From an uncultured Alistipes sp. (GTDB taxonomy: Bacteria > Bacteroidota > Bacteroidia > Bacteroidales > Rikenellaceae): a stretch of DNA of 64,000 bases. Under the pieces are notes generated by a model. It saw nothing but the letters and a program-made list of their open reading frames with translations. It was not told the DNA's origin and did no database searches. This document shows positions 43,309 through 54,018 of this stretch, one piece after another (within the stretch, counting starts at the first letter, position 1; every line of letters starts with the position of its first letter). The position numbers and the translations under genes are program-made. The DNA is taken from the NCBI GenBank assembly GCA_947573795.1, contig CANPHE010000002.1, forward strand, positions 49,019 to 113,018. Direction: 5' to 3'.

Positions 43309-44895
43309 TTAAAAACCGGGGTTTTGCACCAACTTGCGGTTGACACCCATTTCATAGGAGGGAATCGGCCATACCACGTGGCGGCGCGACGCATTGCCGT
43401 AATAGATGCGGGCGCGAACGTAGTACTCCGACGTATAGCTGGGGTTTATCATCGCACCGACGGTGGTCATCTGCTCGTAGAGAATACCCCACCGGATGAG
43501 GTCGTCCTTGCGCAGCGACTCGAAGCCCAGCTCGCGGGCACGCTCCTCGCGAATGTCGTCGAGCAGCAGGAAGGCGCCGTTGTTCTCCAGGTCGACGTTT
43601 TCCGCCGGAGTGTTGGGATCGAGGCCGTAACCGCGGCGACGCACCATGTTCACGTATTCGTAAGCCTGCTCGATCTCGGCGGCCGACGACGAAAGGTCCG
43701 CAGCGGCGGCCTCGGCCCACATGAGCAGCACGTCGGAGTAACGCAGCACGGGGAAGTTGATCGGCGTGTAGTTGTTGTCCTTGGGACTCGACAACTCGCG
43801 GTCGCGGCGGAACTTGCCGCAGCAACGGCGCCAGATATTGGTTCCGCAGTCGATCGGCGTAACACTGCTGTTGTAATAATAGGAAGCGATGGTCCAGTCG
43901 CGGCGCAAATCATTGGCTTCGTAGAGGTTATAGAAATACCCCGAAGCCCGCAGCGCCCCGTTGCTCGCACCGATCTCGTCCAAAGCCGTAAAAGCCATGA
44001 TGCCGTTGATGCGGCCGATCTGACCGGCGGTGTTATTATAGGTGGACTGGTTGTTGCCCCAGAACTCGACCTCGAAAATCGTCTCGCGAATGTCGTACTT
44101 GTCCTGGATCATGTTGACGAAAACTTCCTCGAAGGAGGGATTCAGGCGGTGGAATCCGGGCTCGATCACATGCTGCGCATACTCCTTGACCTTGGCGTAC
44201 ATGCCCGGCTCCTCGAGCGGCTGACCGGCCATATAGAGCGCCACGCGGGCCAGGATGCCGTAGGCGGCCGACTGGCTGAGCGTACCTCCGCCTTCGAGCG
44301 TCGCCGCATCGGCCAAATCGGGCGCAGCGGCTTCCATTTCGGAAATGATCGTCAGGTAGGTGTCCCGCATCGGACTTTGGGCGATCTGCACGCTCTCGCG
44401 GTATCCGTCCTTGGCCGATTCCAAAATGACCGGAATGTTCCAAAAGCGGGTGACCAGCATGAAATGGAAATAAGCACGCAGGAAACGCGCCTCCGCCTTG
44501 ATGCGCGCACGCACCTTATCATCCATCAGGGGGCGGTCGGCATTCTCCAACAGCATGTTCGCCCGGTTGATGCCCGTGTAGCACGAACGCCAATAGGACA
44601 GGATCAACGCATCGGTGGACGCGACATCGTAAAAGCCGACGCTGCTGCGGTCGTAATCGTAATATTCGTAACCGATCTCACCGGCCAGTCCCAGACGTGC
44701 CGGAATGTTCATGCCGTACAGCGCACCGTCCGCAAGCATGGAATATACGCCGCGCAATGCCGCTTCGAGATCGTCCTGCGTATTATAGAACTCCTCGGGC
44801 GTAATGAAGTTCTGCGGCGTCGTGTCGAGCAGCGAACAGGCCGGGAGCCAGCATGCCGCAACCGCAATCAGAAGATAACGTTTTATCGTTTTCAT
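43309..44895 (-). CDS. SusD/RagB-family nutrient-binding lipoprotein
   Basis: 528 residues. Lipoprotein signal ending LPACSLLD, then DTTPQNFITPEEFYNTQDDLEAAL, the standard SusD beginning. Helical TPR region (AEARFLRAYFHFMLV), and late signatures PVLRYSDVLLMWAEAAA and IREERARELGFESLRKDDLIRWG. It forms the surface lid of the SusC transporter. Gap of 12 nt to susC. Confidence 0.96.
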   Translation of the reverse strand: MKTIKRYLLIAVAACWLPACSLLDTTPQNFITPEEFYNTQDDLEAALRGVYSMLADGALYGMNIPARLGLAGEIGYEYYDYDRSSVGFYDVASTDALILSYWRSCYTGINRANMLLENADRPLMDDKVRARIKAEARFLRAYFHFMLVTRFWNIPVILESAKDGYRESVQIAQSPMRDTYLTIISEMEAAAPDLADAATLEGGGTLSQSAAYGILARVALYMAGQPLEEPGMYAKVKEYAQHVIEPGFHRLNPSFEEVFVNMIQDKYDIRETIFEVEFWGNNQSTYNNTAGQIGRINGIMAFTALDEIGASNGALRASGYFYNLYEANDLRRDWTIASYYYNSSVTPIDCGTNIWRRCCGKFRRDRELSSPKDNNYTPINFPVLRYSDVLLMWAEAAAADLSSSAAEIEQAYEYVNMVRRRGYGLDPNTPAENVDLENNGAFLLLDDIREERARELGFESLRKDDLIRWGILYEQMTTVGAMINPSYTSEYYVRARIYYGNASRRHVVWPIPSYEMGVNRKLVQNPGF

Positions 44896-44907
44896 GGATT
44901 TTCGCTG

Positions 44908-47900
44908 TTAGAAAGTTAATTTGATACCGCCCGTGAAAATCTTGTTGCGGGCATAGGCCGAATAGTCGAAACCGGGCGTCAAAGCCGAATTGCGGGTCGA
45001 AACTTCGGGATCGAGACCCGAATAGTTCGTCCAGGTCCATAGGTTCTGTCCGGCGACGAAGATTTCGAGTTTCGAGACATGGAGTTTCTTCAACCAGGTT
45101 CGGGGCAGCGCATAGCTGAGCTGCAAGGTCTTCAGACGCAGGAACGAACCGTCCTCGATCGTACGCGAGGTGTAGATGCCGTGGGGGCCCTGGCCTCCCG
45201 TACGGAAATTGCGGCTGTCCTGGTTCTCGGGAGACCAGCGGTCGACGTAGGACCGATATTGGTTGATGTTCTTGTCCAGGGCGTTACCCTCGAACATGAT
45301 GCGGTTGGCGTTCATCACGTCGTTGCCGTAGCTCCACTGGAAGAAGATATTCAGGCTCAACCCTTTCCACGAGAAATTATTGTTGAAACCGCCCGTATGG
45401 ATCGGTTCGCCGCGGCCGATGACTACCATATCCTTCTCGTTGACCACGCCGTCACCGTTCTGATCGACGTATTTCACGTCGCCCGGCTTGATCTTGTCGC
45501 GGTCGTCGCCGTTGGTCGGAACACTCTTTTTGAGGGTATAGCGGCCGTCGGAATCGAACGAGAAATCGGAATACTGGTAAACACCGTCCCACTCATAGCC
45601 GTAGAACTGCGCCATGGGGCCGCCGACGCGTGCGATATAGAGGTAGCTGCTGTTGTAATCGTTGGTGAAGCTGACTTTCGAAAGCAAGTATTCTTCACCC
45701 TCGGAGAGCGACAGCACCCGGCTGCGGTTGAAGCTGATATTGAAATCGGACGACCACATGAAGTCGCGGGTCTTGACATTGACCGTACTGAGCGAGAACT
45801 CCAAACCGTCGTTGCGAACGGCACCGATATTCTTGAAAACGGTCGAATAACCCGAACTGTAAGGCAGGTTGGCGTTGAGCAGCAGGTCGGTGGTTTTCTT
45901 GCGGTAGATATCGAACGTGAAGTTCAACCGGTTGTGGAACAACGCCAGGTCCAGACCGACGTTATACTGCGCCGTAGTCTCCCATTTGAGGTCTCCGTTG
46001 CCCAGCGACGCGGGAACGTAGGCCCCCAGCGGCGTACCGTTACCGAAAGAGTAGTAATCGCCCAAAGCGATCGAAGGATAGGCCGAGAAATCGCCGATGC
46101 GGTTGTTACCCGTGACACCGACGCTCACGCGCAGCTTCGCATCGTCAAGCCATTCGGCATCGCGCAGGAAAGCCTCCTCGCCGAAACGCCACGCCACGGC
46201 TCCCGAAGGGAAATAACCCCAGCGGTTGCCGGGCATGAACTTCGAAGAACCGTCGGCTCGGAACGATGCCGTCAGCATGTAACGCGACCGGTAGTTGTAA
46301 TTCACGCGCATGAGCAGCGACATGAGCGTGTTTTCGGTCAGCGTCGCCGTCGTAGCGTAAGGCAGACCGTCGTCCATACCGCTCATGCCCAAGTTCTGAT
46401 TGGGGATGTGGGTCGTCTCGAATCCGTAGGTCTCCGACTTGGTGCCCTGCATCGTGAAGCCGACCATAGCGTCGAAATTGTGACGATCGTTATAGTTGCG
46501 CTTATACGTGAGCACGTTCTCGTTCATCCAGTCCTGGCGCGTCACGTCGTTGATCGAGGCGTTGACACCCTTGCTGTTGCTCGGACGAATATAACCCTTG
46601 ACCGATTGGTCGTTGTTGAACTCGGTCAGCCGCGAGTGGTAGTTGGTATAACCGCCGCTGACGGAGAGCTTGAGCGACTTGGCCAGCTTGATATCGAGTT
46701 TGGCGTTGGCCATCAAAGTCGTACGGCGGGTGTTGCGCTGCTCGTTGAGCGTCGTCGTATAGGGGTTCATCACACCCGTCGCCGCTTCTCCGTCATCAAA
46801 AACCTCTTCGAGACTCTGGTTCTTGAGCAGGAACGGACGGAAGGCCCACGTACGATACATCAGATACGTGGCGTAGGAATTCGTCGAGGAGAGTGCCGAA
46901 GCCGAGGTCTGGCCGCTCACCTTATCCTGCGTATAGTTGATTCCCGCGTGCAGATCGACGTATTTGCTGATCTTCTGGTCCACCGACATACGGCCCTGGT
47001 ACTTTTTGTAACCCGAATTCTCGATCACACCGTCCTGATCGTTCAGCGAAGCCGAAAGGGCGTATTTGGTCTGTTTGTTACCGCCGCGCACCGAGACGTT
47101 GTGCATGTGGACGAACGCCGTGCGGAAAATCTTGTCCTGCCAATTGATCCCCTTCAGCGAGCGATAGTCGTCCATCGTCCGACCTTCGTTGAGCAAGTAG
47201 ACCGCTTCGAGCGACGGATCGCGCTCGATCTGATATTCAACGTAATCGTAGGGGGTCATCATATCGATCGTCTTGGTAACGGTCTGCACACCGAACGTTC
47301 CCGAATAGGAGACTTTCGCCTTACCGACCTGCCCCTTCTTGGTCTCGATGATAATGACACCGTTTGCACCGCGCGAACCGTAGATCGCCGTCGCGGAAGC
47401 ATCCTTGAGGATGGTCATGGAGGCGATATCGTCGGGGTTGAGCGCCGCATTGGAGAAACTCTCGATCGGGAAGCCGTCGATGACGTAGAGCGGCGAGTTG
47501 TCCTGCGTAAGCGAGTTCGCACCGCGGATGACGATGCTGAAGTCGGTACCGGGCTGACCGTCGGACGAGGTGACATTGACACCCGCCACACGGCCCTGCA
47601 ACGCCTGGTCGAACGACGTGACGGGCGCCTTTATCATATCGTCCACCTTGACGATACCCACCGAACCGCTCACGTCTTTCTTACGCTGCGAGCCGTAACC
47701 CACTTCGACGACCACGGCGTCGATCTGCTGCGTGTCTTCGGACATCGTCACATCGATCCGCGTGCGGGAACCCACCTCTTCGGATCGGGAGACGTAACCC
47801 AGCTGCGAGAATTCCAGCACGGATTTTTTTCCGGCGCGGATCGAATAGGTACCGTTCTTTCCGGTGACCGTTCCCCGCGTCGTGCCGCGCACGATAACCG

Positions 47901-48054
47901 TAACACCGGCCAGCGGCTCATTGTGTTCGTCGACAACCTTACCGCTCACGGTCGGCATCGACGCGTTCTGTGCCCGGGTGCTCCCGATGCTCATCACGAG
48001 ACAAGCCGCAAGCCACAAGATGCAAAGAAACGTAGTTCGTAGTTTTTCAGTCAT
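44908..48054 (-). CDS. SusC/RagA-family TonB-linked outer-membrane transporter
   Basis: 1048 residues. Signal peptide, carboxypeptidase-regulatory-like domain at about 34-112 (VSGKVVDEHNEPLAGVTVIV), TonB box area IDAVVVEVGYG, plug domain (VAGVNVTSSDGQPGTDFSIVIRG, SPLYVIDGFPI, YGSRGANGVIIIETKKG) and a 22-strand barrel. It imports oligosaccharides through the outer membrane with the adjacent SusD. No sigma/anti-sigma or hybrid two-component gene lies next to it, so control may come from the LacI protein or elsewhere. Confidence 0.97.
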   Translation of the reverse strand: MTEKLRTTFLCILWLAACLVMSIGSTRAQNASMPTVSGKVVDEHNEPLAGVTVIVRGTTRGTVTGKNGTYSIRAGKKSVLEFSQLGYVSRSEEVGSRTRIDVTMSEDTQQIDAVVVEVGYGSQRKKDVSGSVGIVKVDDMIKAPVTSFDQALQGRVAGVNVTSSDGQPGTDFSIVIRGANSLTQDNSPLYVIDGFPIESFSNAALNPDDIASMTILKDASATAIYGSRGANGVIIIETKKGQVGKAKVSYSGTFGVQTVTKTIDMMTPYDYVEYQIERDPSLEAVYLLNEGRTMDDYRSLKGINWQDKIFRTAFVHMHNVSVRGGNKQTKYALSASLNDQDGVIENSGYKKYQGRMSVDQKISKYVDLHAGINYTQDKVSGQTSASALSSTNSYATYLMYRTWAFRPFLLKNQSLEEVFDDGEAATGVMNPYTTTLNEQRNTRRTTLMANAKLDIKLAKSLKLSVSGGYTNYHSRLTEFNNDQSVKGYIRPSNSKGVNASINDVTRQDWMNENVLTYKRNYNDRHNFDAMVGFTMQGTKSETYGFETTHIPNQNLGMSGMDDGLPYATTATLTENTLMSLLMRVNYNYRSRYMLTASFRADGSSKFMPGNRWGYFPSGAVAWRFGEEAFLRDAEWLDDAKLRVSVGVTGNNRIGDFSAYPSIALGDYYSFGNGTPLGAYVPASLGNGDLKWETTAQYNVGLDLALFHNRLNFTFDIYRKKTTDLLLNANLPYSSGYSTVFKNIGAVRNDGLEFSLSTVNVKTRDFMWSSDFNISFNRSRVLSLSEGEEYLLSKVSFTNDYNSSYLYIARVGGPMAQFYGYEWDGVYQYSDFSFDSDGRYTLKKSVPTNGDDRDKIKPGDVKYVDQNGDGVVNEKDMVVIGRGEPIHTGGFNNNFSWKGLSLNIFFQWSYGNDVMNANRIMFEGNALDKNINQYRSYVDRWSPENQDSRNFRTGGQGPHGIYTSRTIEDGSFLRLKTLQLSYALPRTWLKKLHVSKLEIFVAGQNLWTWTNYSGLDPEVSTRNSALTPGFDYSAYARNKIFTGGIKLTF

Positions 48055-48117
48055 ATTTTCAGGTTATTAGGTTGTTCAATCAAATTTCAAGGTCTTTATT
48101 CTTCGGTAATTATATAT

Positions 48118-48300
48118 GGTAACTTACACAACCTTACACTTTGTCAACTTCCTGCCTGCCAATTCGTTTAGGACGGCTGTGTGCCCTTAGCCGCGTTACA
48201 AGTCTGTCCCATCTCAGGCAGGGGCTTCGGGTACGCCCCCGAAAGTTATACCCGCCTGGGGTTTCGACCGCATTTCTACTTGGGACAGTCGATGTCTCGC
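48118..48300. mobile_element. One-ended TIR element E7 between fucI and susC
   Basis: Left end GGTAACTTACACAACCTTA followed by CCTGCCTGCCAATTCG and CCGCGTTACAAGTCTGTCC, matching the left half of E5 and E8. Beyond about 48215 the similarity stops, and no right terminal repeat is visible, so the copy is truncated or recombined. The right limit is approximate. It fills most of the 295-nt gap upstream of susC. Confidence 0.55.
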
Positions 48301-48349
48301 GACACCCCAAGTAAAAATGCAATCGAAAAATCGACGAGGCGTAGAATCG

Positions 48350-50122
48350 TTATTTGTAGATCGGTCCGTAATTGGAGCATGCCCGGAAATCGGCACCCTC
48401 GGGATCCATGCCGAAAGCACCCCAGGCCGAAGGACGGAAAAGCTGCCCCTCGCCGAGGTTGTGCATCGCCACCGGAATGCGCAGCATCGACGCGAGCGTC
48501 ACCAGATCGGCCCCTACATGTCCGTAGCTGATCGCACCGTGGTTGGCACCCCAGGCGTTCATCACCGAGTAGACGTCGCGGAAAGCGCCCGAGCCCGTGA
48601 GACGGGGCGCGAACCAGGTCGTCGGCCAGGTACGGTCGGTACGCAGGTTGATGGTCTCGAAAATCCGGGGATCGACATCGACGGCCCAGCCCTCGGCGAT
48701 CTGGAGCACGGGACCGAGCCCCTTGACCAGACTCAGACGACACATGGTCATCGGCATCTCGCCGCGCGTGAGGAAATGCGACGAGAAACCGCCGCCGCGC
48801 ATATACTCGCGGCCTGCGGGATACCAGGTCGTAGCATCGAGGCACGCCTCAGCCTCCTCGGGAGCGATCTCCCAGAAGGGTTTCATCACCGGACGGCCCT
48901 CGGCGTCGGACTGACGGCCCGTAGCGTCGAGCGTACACGATCCGGAGTTTATCAGGTGGATGATGCCGTTCGCGGCATTGCCTTCGAGTTCGAGTCCCGT
49001 AACGCGCTTCACCGCCTCGGGCGACCAGAAGGTACGCACGTCGGCGAAGAGCTGGGCGCGGTTGGTAAGCAGATGCAGCAGCAGCATCGAGACGCCGTTG
49101 AGCGTGTCGTTCTCCGTAGCGAAGGTGATCGGCTCGCGGATGCCGTTCCAGTCGAACGACGTATTGAGCATCGCCTCCGAGAAATCGCCGTCGGGCCGGA
49201 AATCGGTCCACTGACGCTGCCCCTGGAAACCGCCGACGATGGCGTTGTGTCCGGCGGCCTCCTCCTCGAATCCCATTTCGGCCAGTTTCGGATTGCCGTG
49301 CATCAGGTCGCGGAAGATCATCGTCATCTTAATGACGTAATCCCACACCTCGTCCTTCTTCTCGCGCGAATAGCACAAATGGGCCGGATTGCAATCCTCG
49401 CCCTCACGGGATTTGCAGTGCTGCTCGACCCACGCCTTGGCACGGGCGAACTCCTCCGGATCGTAGATGCCCAGCTCGATGCGTCGGGCGATCTCCGAGC
49501 AGTCGACCGCTTCGTTGCGCATGCCGAGGTACTCCTGGAAGAAGTCGGGATCGGGCATCGAACCGGCGATACCCATCGATACCGAACCGATCGAAAGGTA
49601 GGATTTGCCGCGCATCTGCATCAGGGCGACGGCAGCACGGCCGAAGCGGAGCAGCTTCTCCTGGACATCGGCCGGGATCGAATCGTCGGTCACGTCTTGC
49701 ACGTCGCGGCCGTAAATGCCGAAAGCGGGCAGTCCCTTCTGGTTGTGTCCGGCCAGGGCCGAAGCCAGGTAGACGGCTCCGGGACGCTCCGTGCCGTTGA
49801 AGCCCCAGATCGCCTTGGGCATCAGCGGGTCCATGTCGATCGTCTCGGCACCGTAACACCAACAGGGCGTCACCGAGACGACGGCCCCGACGTTATTGTC
49901 GCGGAACTTGTCGGCAGCGGCGGCAGCCTCCGCAACGCCGCCGATGGTCGTATCGGCAATGACGCACTCGACGGGAGCTCCGTCGCCGTAGTGCAGATGT
50001 TCGGCATAAAGTTCCGCCACACGGCGGGCCATCGACATGGTTTTCGCTTCGAGCGACTCCCGAATACCGCCGCGGCGGCCGTCGATAATCGGGCGAATAC
50101 CGATTTTAGGATGTTTATTCAT
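48350..50122 (-). CDS. fucI: L-fucose isomerase (also acts on D-arabinose)
   Basis: 590 residues, full length. The start [25 protein letters not shown] is diagnostic; further features are [48 protein letters not shown], and [17 protein letters not shown]. It converts L-fucose to L-fuculose with Mn2+; the same enzyme isomerises D-arabinose to D-ribulose in other bacteria. Cytoplasmic. Follows the sulfatase gene by 19 nt. No fuculose kinase or aldolase is adjacent; the nearest kinase is AraB at 58176. Confidence 0.96.
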   Translation of the reverse strand: MNKHPKIGIRPIIDGRRGGIRESLEAKTMSMARRVAELYAEHLHYGDGAPVECVIADTTIGGVAEAAAAADKFRDNNVGAVVSVTPCWCYGAETIDMDPLMPKAIWGFNGTERPGAVYLASALAGHNQKGLPAFGIYGRDVQDVTDDSIPADVQEKLLRFGRAAVALMQMRGKSYLSIGSVSMGIAGSMPDPDFFQEYLGMRNEAVDCSEIARRIELGIYDPEEFARAKAWVEQHCKSREGEDCNPAHLCYSREKKDEVWDYVIKMTMIFRDLMHGNPKLAEMGFEEEAAGHNAIVGGFQGQRQWTDFRPDGDFSEAMLNTSFDWNGIREPITFATENDTLNGVSMLLLHLLTNRAQLFADVRTFWSPEAVKRVTGLELEGNAANGIIHLINSGSCTLDATGRQSDAEGRPVMKPFWEIAPEEAEACLDATTWYPAGREYMRGGGFSSHFLTRGEMPMTMCRLSLVKGLGPVLQIAEGWAVDVDPRIFETINLRTDRTWPTTWFAPRLTGSGAFRDVYSVMNAWGANHGAISYGHVGADLVTLASMLRIPVAMHNLGEGQLFRPSAWGAFGMDPEGADFRACSNYGPIYK

Positions 50123-50141
50123 AGCATTATGTGTATTTGAT

Positions 50142-51584
50142 TTATTCGTAAATTTTGGGATGAGGCAGCGTAGCGAAATCCTCGTCCTCGATCATTTTGT
50201 AGGTCAGTTTGAGAATCAGTTCGTCGCGGATCGGCTTCAGGGCCGGATCGTCGATCAGGTTGTGCTGCTCGGTGGGGTCCTCCTTCAGGTCGTACAGCTC
50301 GAACATCGGACGCCCAGGCGAGAAGTAGAGCCGCGAAAGATCCGGAGCGAGCTGTCCGGTTTCGTGAAGACGCTTCAGCTCCCGGAACATCTCCGTCCCG
50401 GCGAAGTCGATCGGCACCCACGGAAGTCCGGGCAGCAGATTGTAGATCAGCTTATAGCGGTCGCCCACGATACAACGCATCTGGTCGAAGACCGAGGTAT
50501 CCCCGGGCAGCGAATTGGTCGCATGGCAACTGCGCACGGAGTAGACGTAGCGCTGGGCCGGAGTCTCGCCCCGCGTGAGCAGCGGCAACAGATCGACGCC
50601 CTCGACCTCCTCGGGAACCGGAAGGCCGACGGCCGCCAGGCAGGTCGCAGCGAGGTCGACGTTCGAGACCAGCGCATCGGTGACCGCCGGGGCGATATGT
50701 CCGGGCCAGCGGATCATCAGCGGCACGCGGATACCGTTCTCGTAGAGCGTACCTTTGGCCATGAACTGCGCCCCGCCGTTATCGCCCATGAAAATAACGA
50801 TCGTATTGTCGCTCAAACCGTTGCGATCGAGATAATCGAGAACCTCGTCGAAATCGGTATCGAGGCGGTGGATTTCGTCGTAATAACCCGCCAGGTATTC
50901 GCGCACCAGACGCGTATCGGGATAGAACGGCGGCAGGGTCAGCTTCTGCGGATCGTGCACCTTCGGCGCATCGTAGGGAGTATGCGGATCGGAATAGGAG
51001 AGTTGCAGGAAGAAGGGCTTGTCCTTGTCGCGCCGCTCCATGAAGGTGTAGAACTGCCCGTTGATCTCGGTATGTTTCTCGCCCGAACGTGCTCCTGCGA
51101 CCACCATGCAGGTGTCCATCCGGTCGGGGAAGGTCTTGTAACCGTGCTCGGCATAGTAGGTCTCAACCTCCTTGATCCGACCGACGCGGCCGTTGACCGA
51201 TCCGTCGAGGTGATAGCCGCGGCCGGCGACACCCACGTAATAGCCGTTCTCGCGCAGGTATTCGGGGAAGACCCGGAAACGGCGGGCGAGCGTGACGTTG
51301 AAACGGGTCATGTTGACCGCCACGGGCGAACGCCCCGTGAGGATCGACGCCCGCGAAGGGACGCTCTGCGGCGAAGTAGCATAGGCGCGCGTGAAACGCA
51401 CCCCCTCGCTCGCGAAGCGGTCGAGGCGCGGCGTGAGGATATCCGGATTGTCGTAGCATCCCACGGCAAAGGCACTCTGATCGTCGCTCAGGACGAGCAG
51501 GATATTGGGTTTCTCAGCCGCCGCAGCCGAGCAGCCGAGCAATTCGCCGCAGAGCAACGCGCCTATTTTCAAACCTTTTTTCAT
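50142..51584 (-). CDS. Ser-type sulfatase, secreted
   Basis: 480 residues from ATG 51584. Signal peptide ([16 protein letters not shown]), possibly a lipoprotein. Type I sulfatase fold: [13 protein letters not shown] (metal Asp pair), [14 protein letters not shown] where the first Ser would be converted to formylglycine (S-x-P-S-R), GRGYHLDG, and [20 protein letters not shown] Ser-type site needs an anaerobic radical SAM maturase (anSME), which is not in the window. It probably removes sulfate from the glycan handled by the locus. A start at 51602 would overlap the upstream gene by 8 nt. Confidence 0.93.
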   Translation of the reverse strand: MKKGLKIGALLCGELLGCSAAAAEKPNILLVLSDDQSAFAVGCYDNPDILTPRLDRFASEGVRFTRAYATSPQSVPSRASILTGRSPVAVNMTRFNVTLARRFRVFPEYLRENGYYVGVAGRGYHLDGSVNGRVGRIKEVETYYAEHGYKTFPDRMDTCMVVAGARSGEKHTEINGQFYTFMERRDKDKPFFLQLSYSDPHTPYDAPKVHDPQKLTLPPFYPDTRLVREYLAGYYDEIHRLDTDFDEVLDYLDRNGLSDNTIVIFMGDNGGAQFMAKGTLYENGIRVPLMIRWPGHIAPAVTDALVSNVDLAATCLAAVGLPVPEEVEGVDLLPLLTRGETPAQRYVYSVRSCHATNSLPGDTSVFDQMRCIVGDRYKLIYNLLPGLPWVPIDFAGTEMFRELKRLHETGQLAPDLSRLYFSPGRPMFELYDLKEDPTEQHNLIDDPALKPIRDELILKLTYKMIEDEDFATLPHPKIYE

Positions 51585-51594
51585 ATTCGCGGTC

Positions 51595-53082
51595 TTACGC
51601 ATTCTGTCGTTTCGAAGGGAAAAGGCGGGTAAGCAGGAATCCGGTCAGGAAAATGACCGTCGTTCCGAAAACGATCGTCAGATAGGTATGCAGCGAGCTG
51701 CGCAGGCAATAGCAGGGAGCGCCTTCGTTGATAAGGGGCGAGAGGCTCATCCAGGCGATCGTCAGCAGTCCCAGAATCACGGCGACGACCGCATGCGCAC
51801 GTCGCACGTTACGGCAGACGACGCCCAGCAGGAACAATCCCAACATGCCGCCGCTGAAGATCGAAGCGAGCTTCCACCACGCGTCGAGCACCCCGTCGAT
51901 GTGCATCATGAGCAGTCCCATGACGATGCCCAGCGCTCCGACGACGAACGACGTGGCGTAAAGCACGCCCATGCGACGCTTCTCGGAGAGCTTCCCGGAC
52001 GAAAGCCGCTCGGCGAAGTCCGTAAGCACGATCGTCGCCGAGGAGTTGATGCTCGTGGCGACGGTGGACATGCCCGCCGAAAAGAGCGAAGCGATGACCA
52101 GACCGGTGAATCCCGTCGGCAGTCCGTGGACGATGAACCAGGGGAACACCTGGTCGGAAGGGGTCCCGGCAGGCAGCAGTTCGGGTCGAGCCGTATAGTA
52201 GGAAAAGAGCGCCGTACCGATATAGACGAAGACGAGCGACACGGGAATGTAGAGCAAACCGCCGAAAAGGGTCGACTTCACCGCCTCGGCCGTCGACCGC
52301 GTGGTCATGTAACGCTGCACGTAGTTCTGATCGATGCCGTAGTTCTGCATGTTGACGAACAGGCCGTAGACCAGCACCACCCAGAAGGTCGGTTCGGAGA
52401 GCGAAGCCCCGAAACTTCCGAGCGAGAATTTCCCGTGCGCCGAAGCGATCTCGAAAAGTTGTCCGGGGCCCTCGGGCATCGAGAAGGTCAGCAGCAGGGC
52501 GCAGGCCACGGCACCGAATATGAGGATGATGCCCTGGATGGCATCGGTCCACACCACGGCGGCGATACCGCCCAAGAGCGTATAGACGAGCGTGGCGACT
52601 CCCGTGCAGACGATGATCGTCTGAATATCCCAGCCGAACATCGTATTGAGCGGCAGGGCCAGCAACAAGAGGATCGACCCCACGCGGGCCAACTGCGTGA
52701 GGAGATAACACACGGCGACATAACACCGGGCCCAGTATCCGAAGCGCAGTTCGAGGTAGTGATAGGCCGACACGCTGTTCACGCTCCGGTAGAGCGGAAT
52801 GAAGACCTTGGCTGCGAGCCACGTGGCGATCGGGATCGAGAGGCTGAAGACGAAGGGATTCCAGTTGCCTTTGTAGGCGTCGCCGGGCAGCCCCAGGAAA
52901 CTGATGCTGCTGACGAAGGTCGCGAAGATCGACATGCCGACAACCCACGTCGGCAGCGAGCCTTCGGCCGCCGTGAAGGCGGCCGCCCCCTTGCGGCTGC
53001 GGAAATAGAACGAGCAGCCGAACAGCGCGACGCCTCCCACGAAGAGGAAGAAGACGATATAGTCGAGTAATGTGATTTCCAT
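51595..53082 (-). CDS. Sodium/solute symporter (SSS family)
   Basis: 495 residues with about 13 membrane helices. SSS signatures: GGVALFGCSFYFRSRKGAAAFTAAEGS, LPTWVVGMSIFATFVSSISFLGLPGDAY and SLFSAGMSTVATSINSSATIV. Homologues in gut Bacteroidota carry sialic acid, sugars or uronic acids; the neighbours suggest a deoxy-sugar or pentose. Gaps of 33 nt to the DHDPS-like gene and 10 nt to the sulfatase gene indicate one operon. Confidence 0.92.
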   Translation of the reverse strand: MEITLLDYIVFFLFVGGVALFGCSFYFRSRKGAAAFTAAEGSLPTWVVGMSIFATFVSSISFLGLPGDAYKGNWNPFVFSLSIPIATWLAAKVFIPLYRSVNSVSAYHYLELRFGYWARCYVAVCYLLTQLARVGSILLLLALPLNTMFGWDIQTIIVCTGVATLVYTLLGGIAAVVWTDAIQGIILIFGAVACALLLTFSMPEGPGQLFEIASAHGKFSLGSFGASLSEPTFWVVLVYGLFVNMQNYGIDQNYVQRYMTTRSTAEAVKSTLFGGLLYIPVSLVFVYIGTALFSYYTARPELLPAGTPSDQVFPWFIVHGLPTGFTGLVIASLFSAGMSTVATSINSSATIVLTDFAERLSSGKLSEKRRMGVLYATSFVVGALGIVMGLLMMHIDGVLDAWWKLASIFSGGMLGLFLLGVVCRNVRRAHAVVAVILGLLTIAWMSLSPLINEGAPCYCLRSSLHTYLTIVFGTTVIFLTGFLLTRLFPSKRQNA

Positions 53083-53115
53083 AGGTTTCGAAGTTCGGGT
53101 CGGGGAACGGAAGGA

Positions 53116-54018
53116 TTATATCGGACGCACGGCCTCCAGCGCTTGGCGGATGCGTTCGCGCTCCTCGGCCCGGAATCGGCGGTAGGGATACGACAGGTAA
53201 TCGTCGCAGATGCCGAGCAGCGACAGCGCGCACTTCACGCCCTTCAGGTAGCTCGAACCGTACTTGCCGACGGTATAGATGCTCGTGCTGATCTGCATGA
53301 TCTTGCGCTGCAACTCCCGCACACGGGCGATATCGTGCGCCTGGGCGGCATCGTACATCGCCACGTAGAGCTCCGGGAAGATGTTCGCACCGCCGTTCAC
53401 ACCGCCTTCGGCGCCCAGCAGCACGCTTTCGCCCGTGAGCTCCTCGGGACCGATATACAGCGAGAAATCGTCCCGGTCGCCCAGGTAGTAGAGCAACGTC
53501 TGGAAATAGGTCATGTTGGCCGAACTGTCCTTCAGTCCGACGATATTCGGATGGTCGGCCAGCGTCTTCACGGTCGCCGGTTCGAGGAACACCTTCACGT
53601 GGGAAGGCATGTTGTAGAGGTAGAGCGGCAACGGCAGCGCATCGGCCAGCGCCGTATAGTACTCGATCAGTTCTTGCTGCGAGGGGGCGAAATAGTAAGG
53701 AGCCGCGGCTACGACACCTACGGCGCCGCACGCAGCGGCATGGGCGGCCAGCTTGACACTCTCGTCGAGCGACGTATCGGTGACGCCCACCAGCACGGGC
53801 ACACGTCCGGCGACCTGTTTGCACACCAGCTCCACGAACTCGTAACGCAGCCGGTAGGTGAGGCTCTGCGCCTCGCCCGTCGTACCGAGCAGGAAGAGCG
53901 CATGGACGCCGCCGGCGAGAATATGTTCCGTCAGGCGCACGGCGCCTTCGCGATCGAGTTCGTCATTACCCTTGAGCGGGGTAATCATCGGGGGAATGAT
54001 ACCTTTGATAGCATTCAT
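53116..54018 (-). CDS. DHDPS/N-acetylneuraminate lyase-family aldolase
   Basis: 300 residues. Class I aldolase barrel: LLGTTGEAQSL, YLYNMPSHV with the catalytic Tyr, and GLKDSSANM with the Schiff-base Lys. Family members use pyruvate with various aldehydes: dihydrodipicolinate synthase, sialic acid lyase, or 2-keto-3-deoxy sugar acid aldolase. In this context, a sialic acid or a 2-keto-3-deoxy acid from fucose or D-arabinose is more likely than lysine synthesis. The start overlaps the upstream esterase gene by 4 nt. Confidence 0.9.
   Translation of the reverse strand: MNAIKGIIPPMITPLKGNDELDREGAVRLTEHILAGGVHALFLLGTTGEAQSLTYRLRYEFVELVCKQVAGRVPVLVGVTDTSLDESVKLAAHAAACGAVGVVAAAPYYFAPSQQELIEYYTALADALPLPLYLYNMPSHVKVFLEPATVKTLADHPNIVGLKDSSANMTYFQTLLYYLGDRDDFSLYIGPEELTGESVLLGAEGGVNGGANIFPELYVAMYDAAQAHDIARVRELQRKIMQISTSIYTVGKYGSSYLKGVKCALSLLGICDDYLSYPYRRFRAEERERIRQALEAVRPI

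Noticed and set aside
45079..48042. Plus-strand open frame of 987 codons opposite susC
   Set aside because: Shadow of susC; no recognisable domain, promoter or start signal.
53116..54018. Calling the aldolase DapA for lysine synthesis
   Set aside because: It overlaps a secreted esterase gene and sits in a sugar operon; the family motifs alone do not separate DapA from sialic acid or keto-deoxy-acid lyases.
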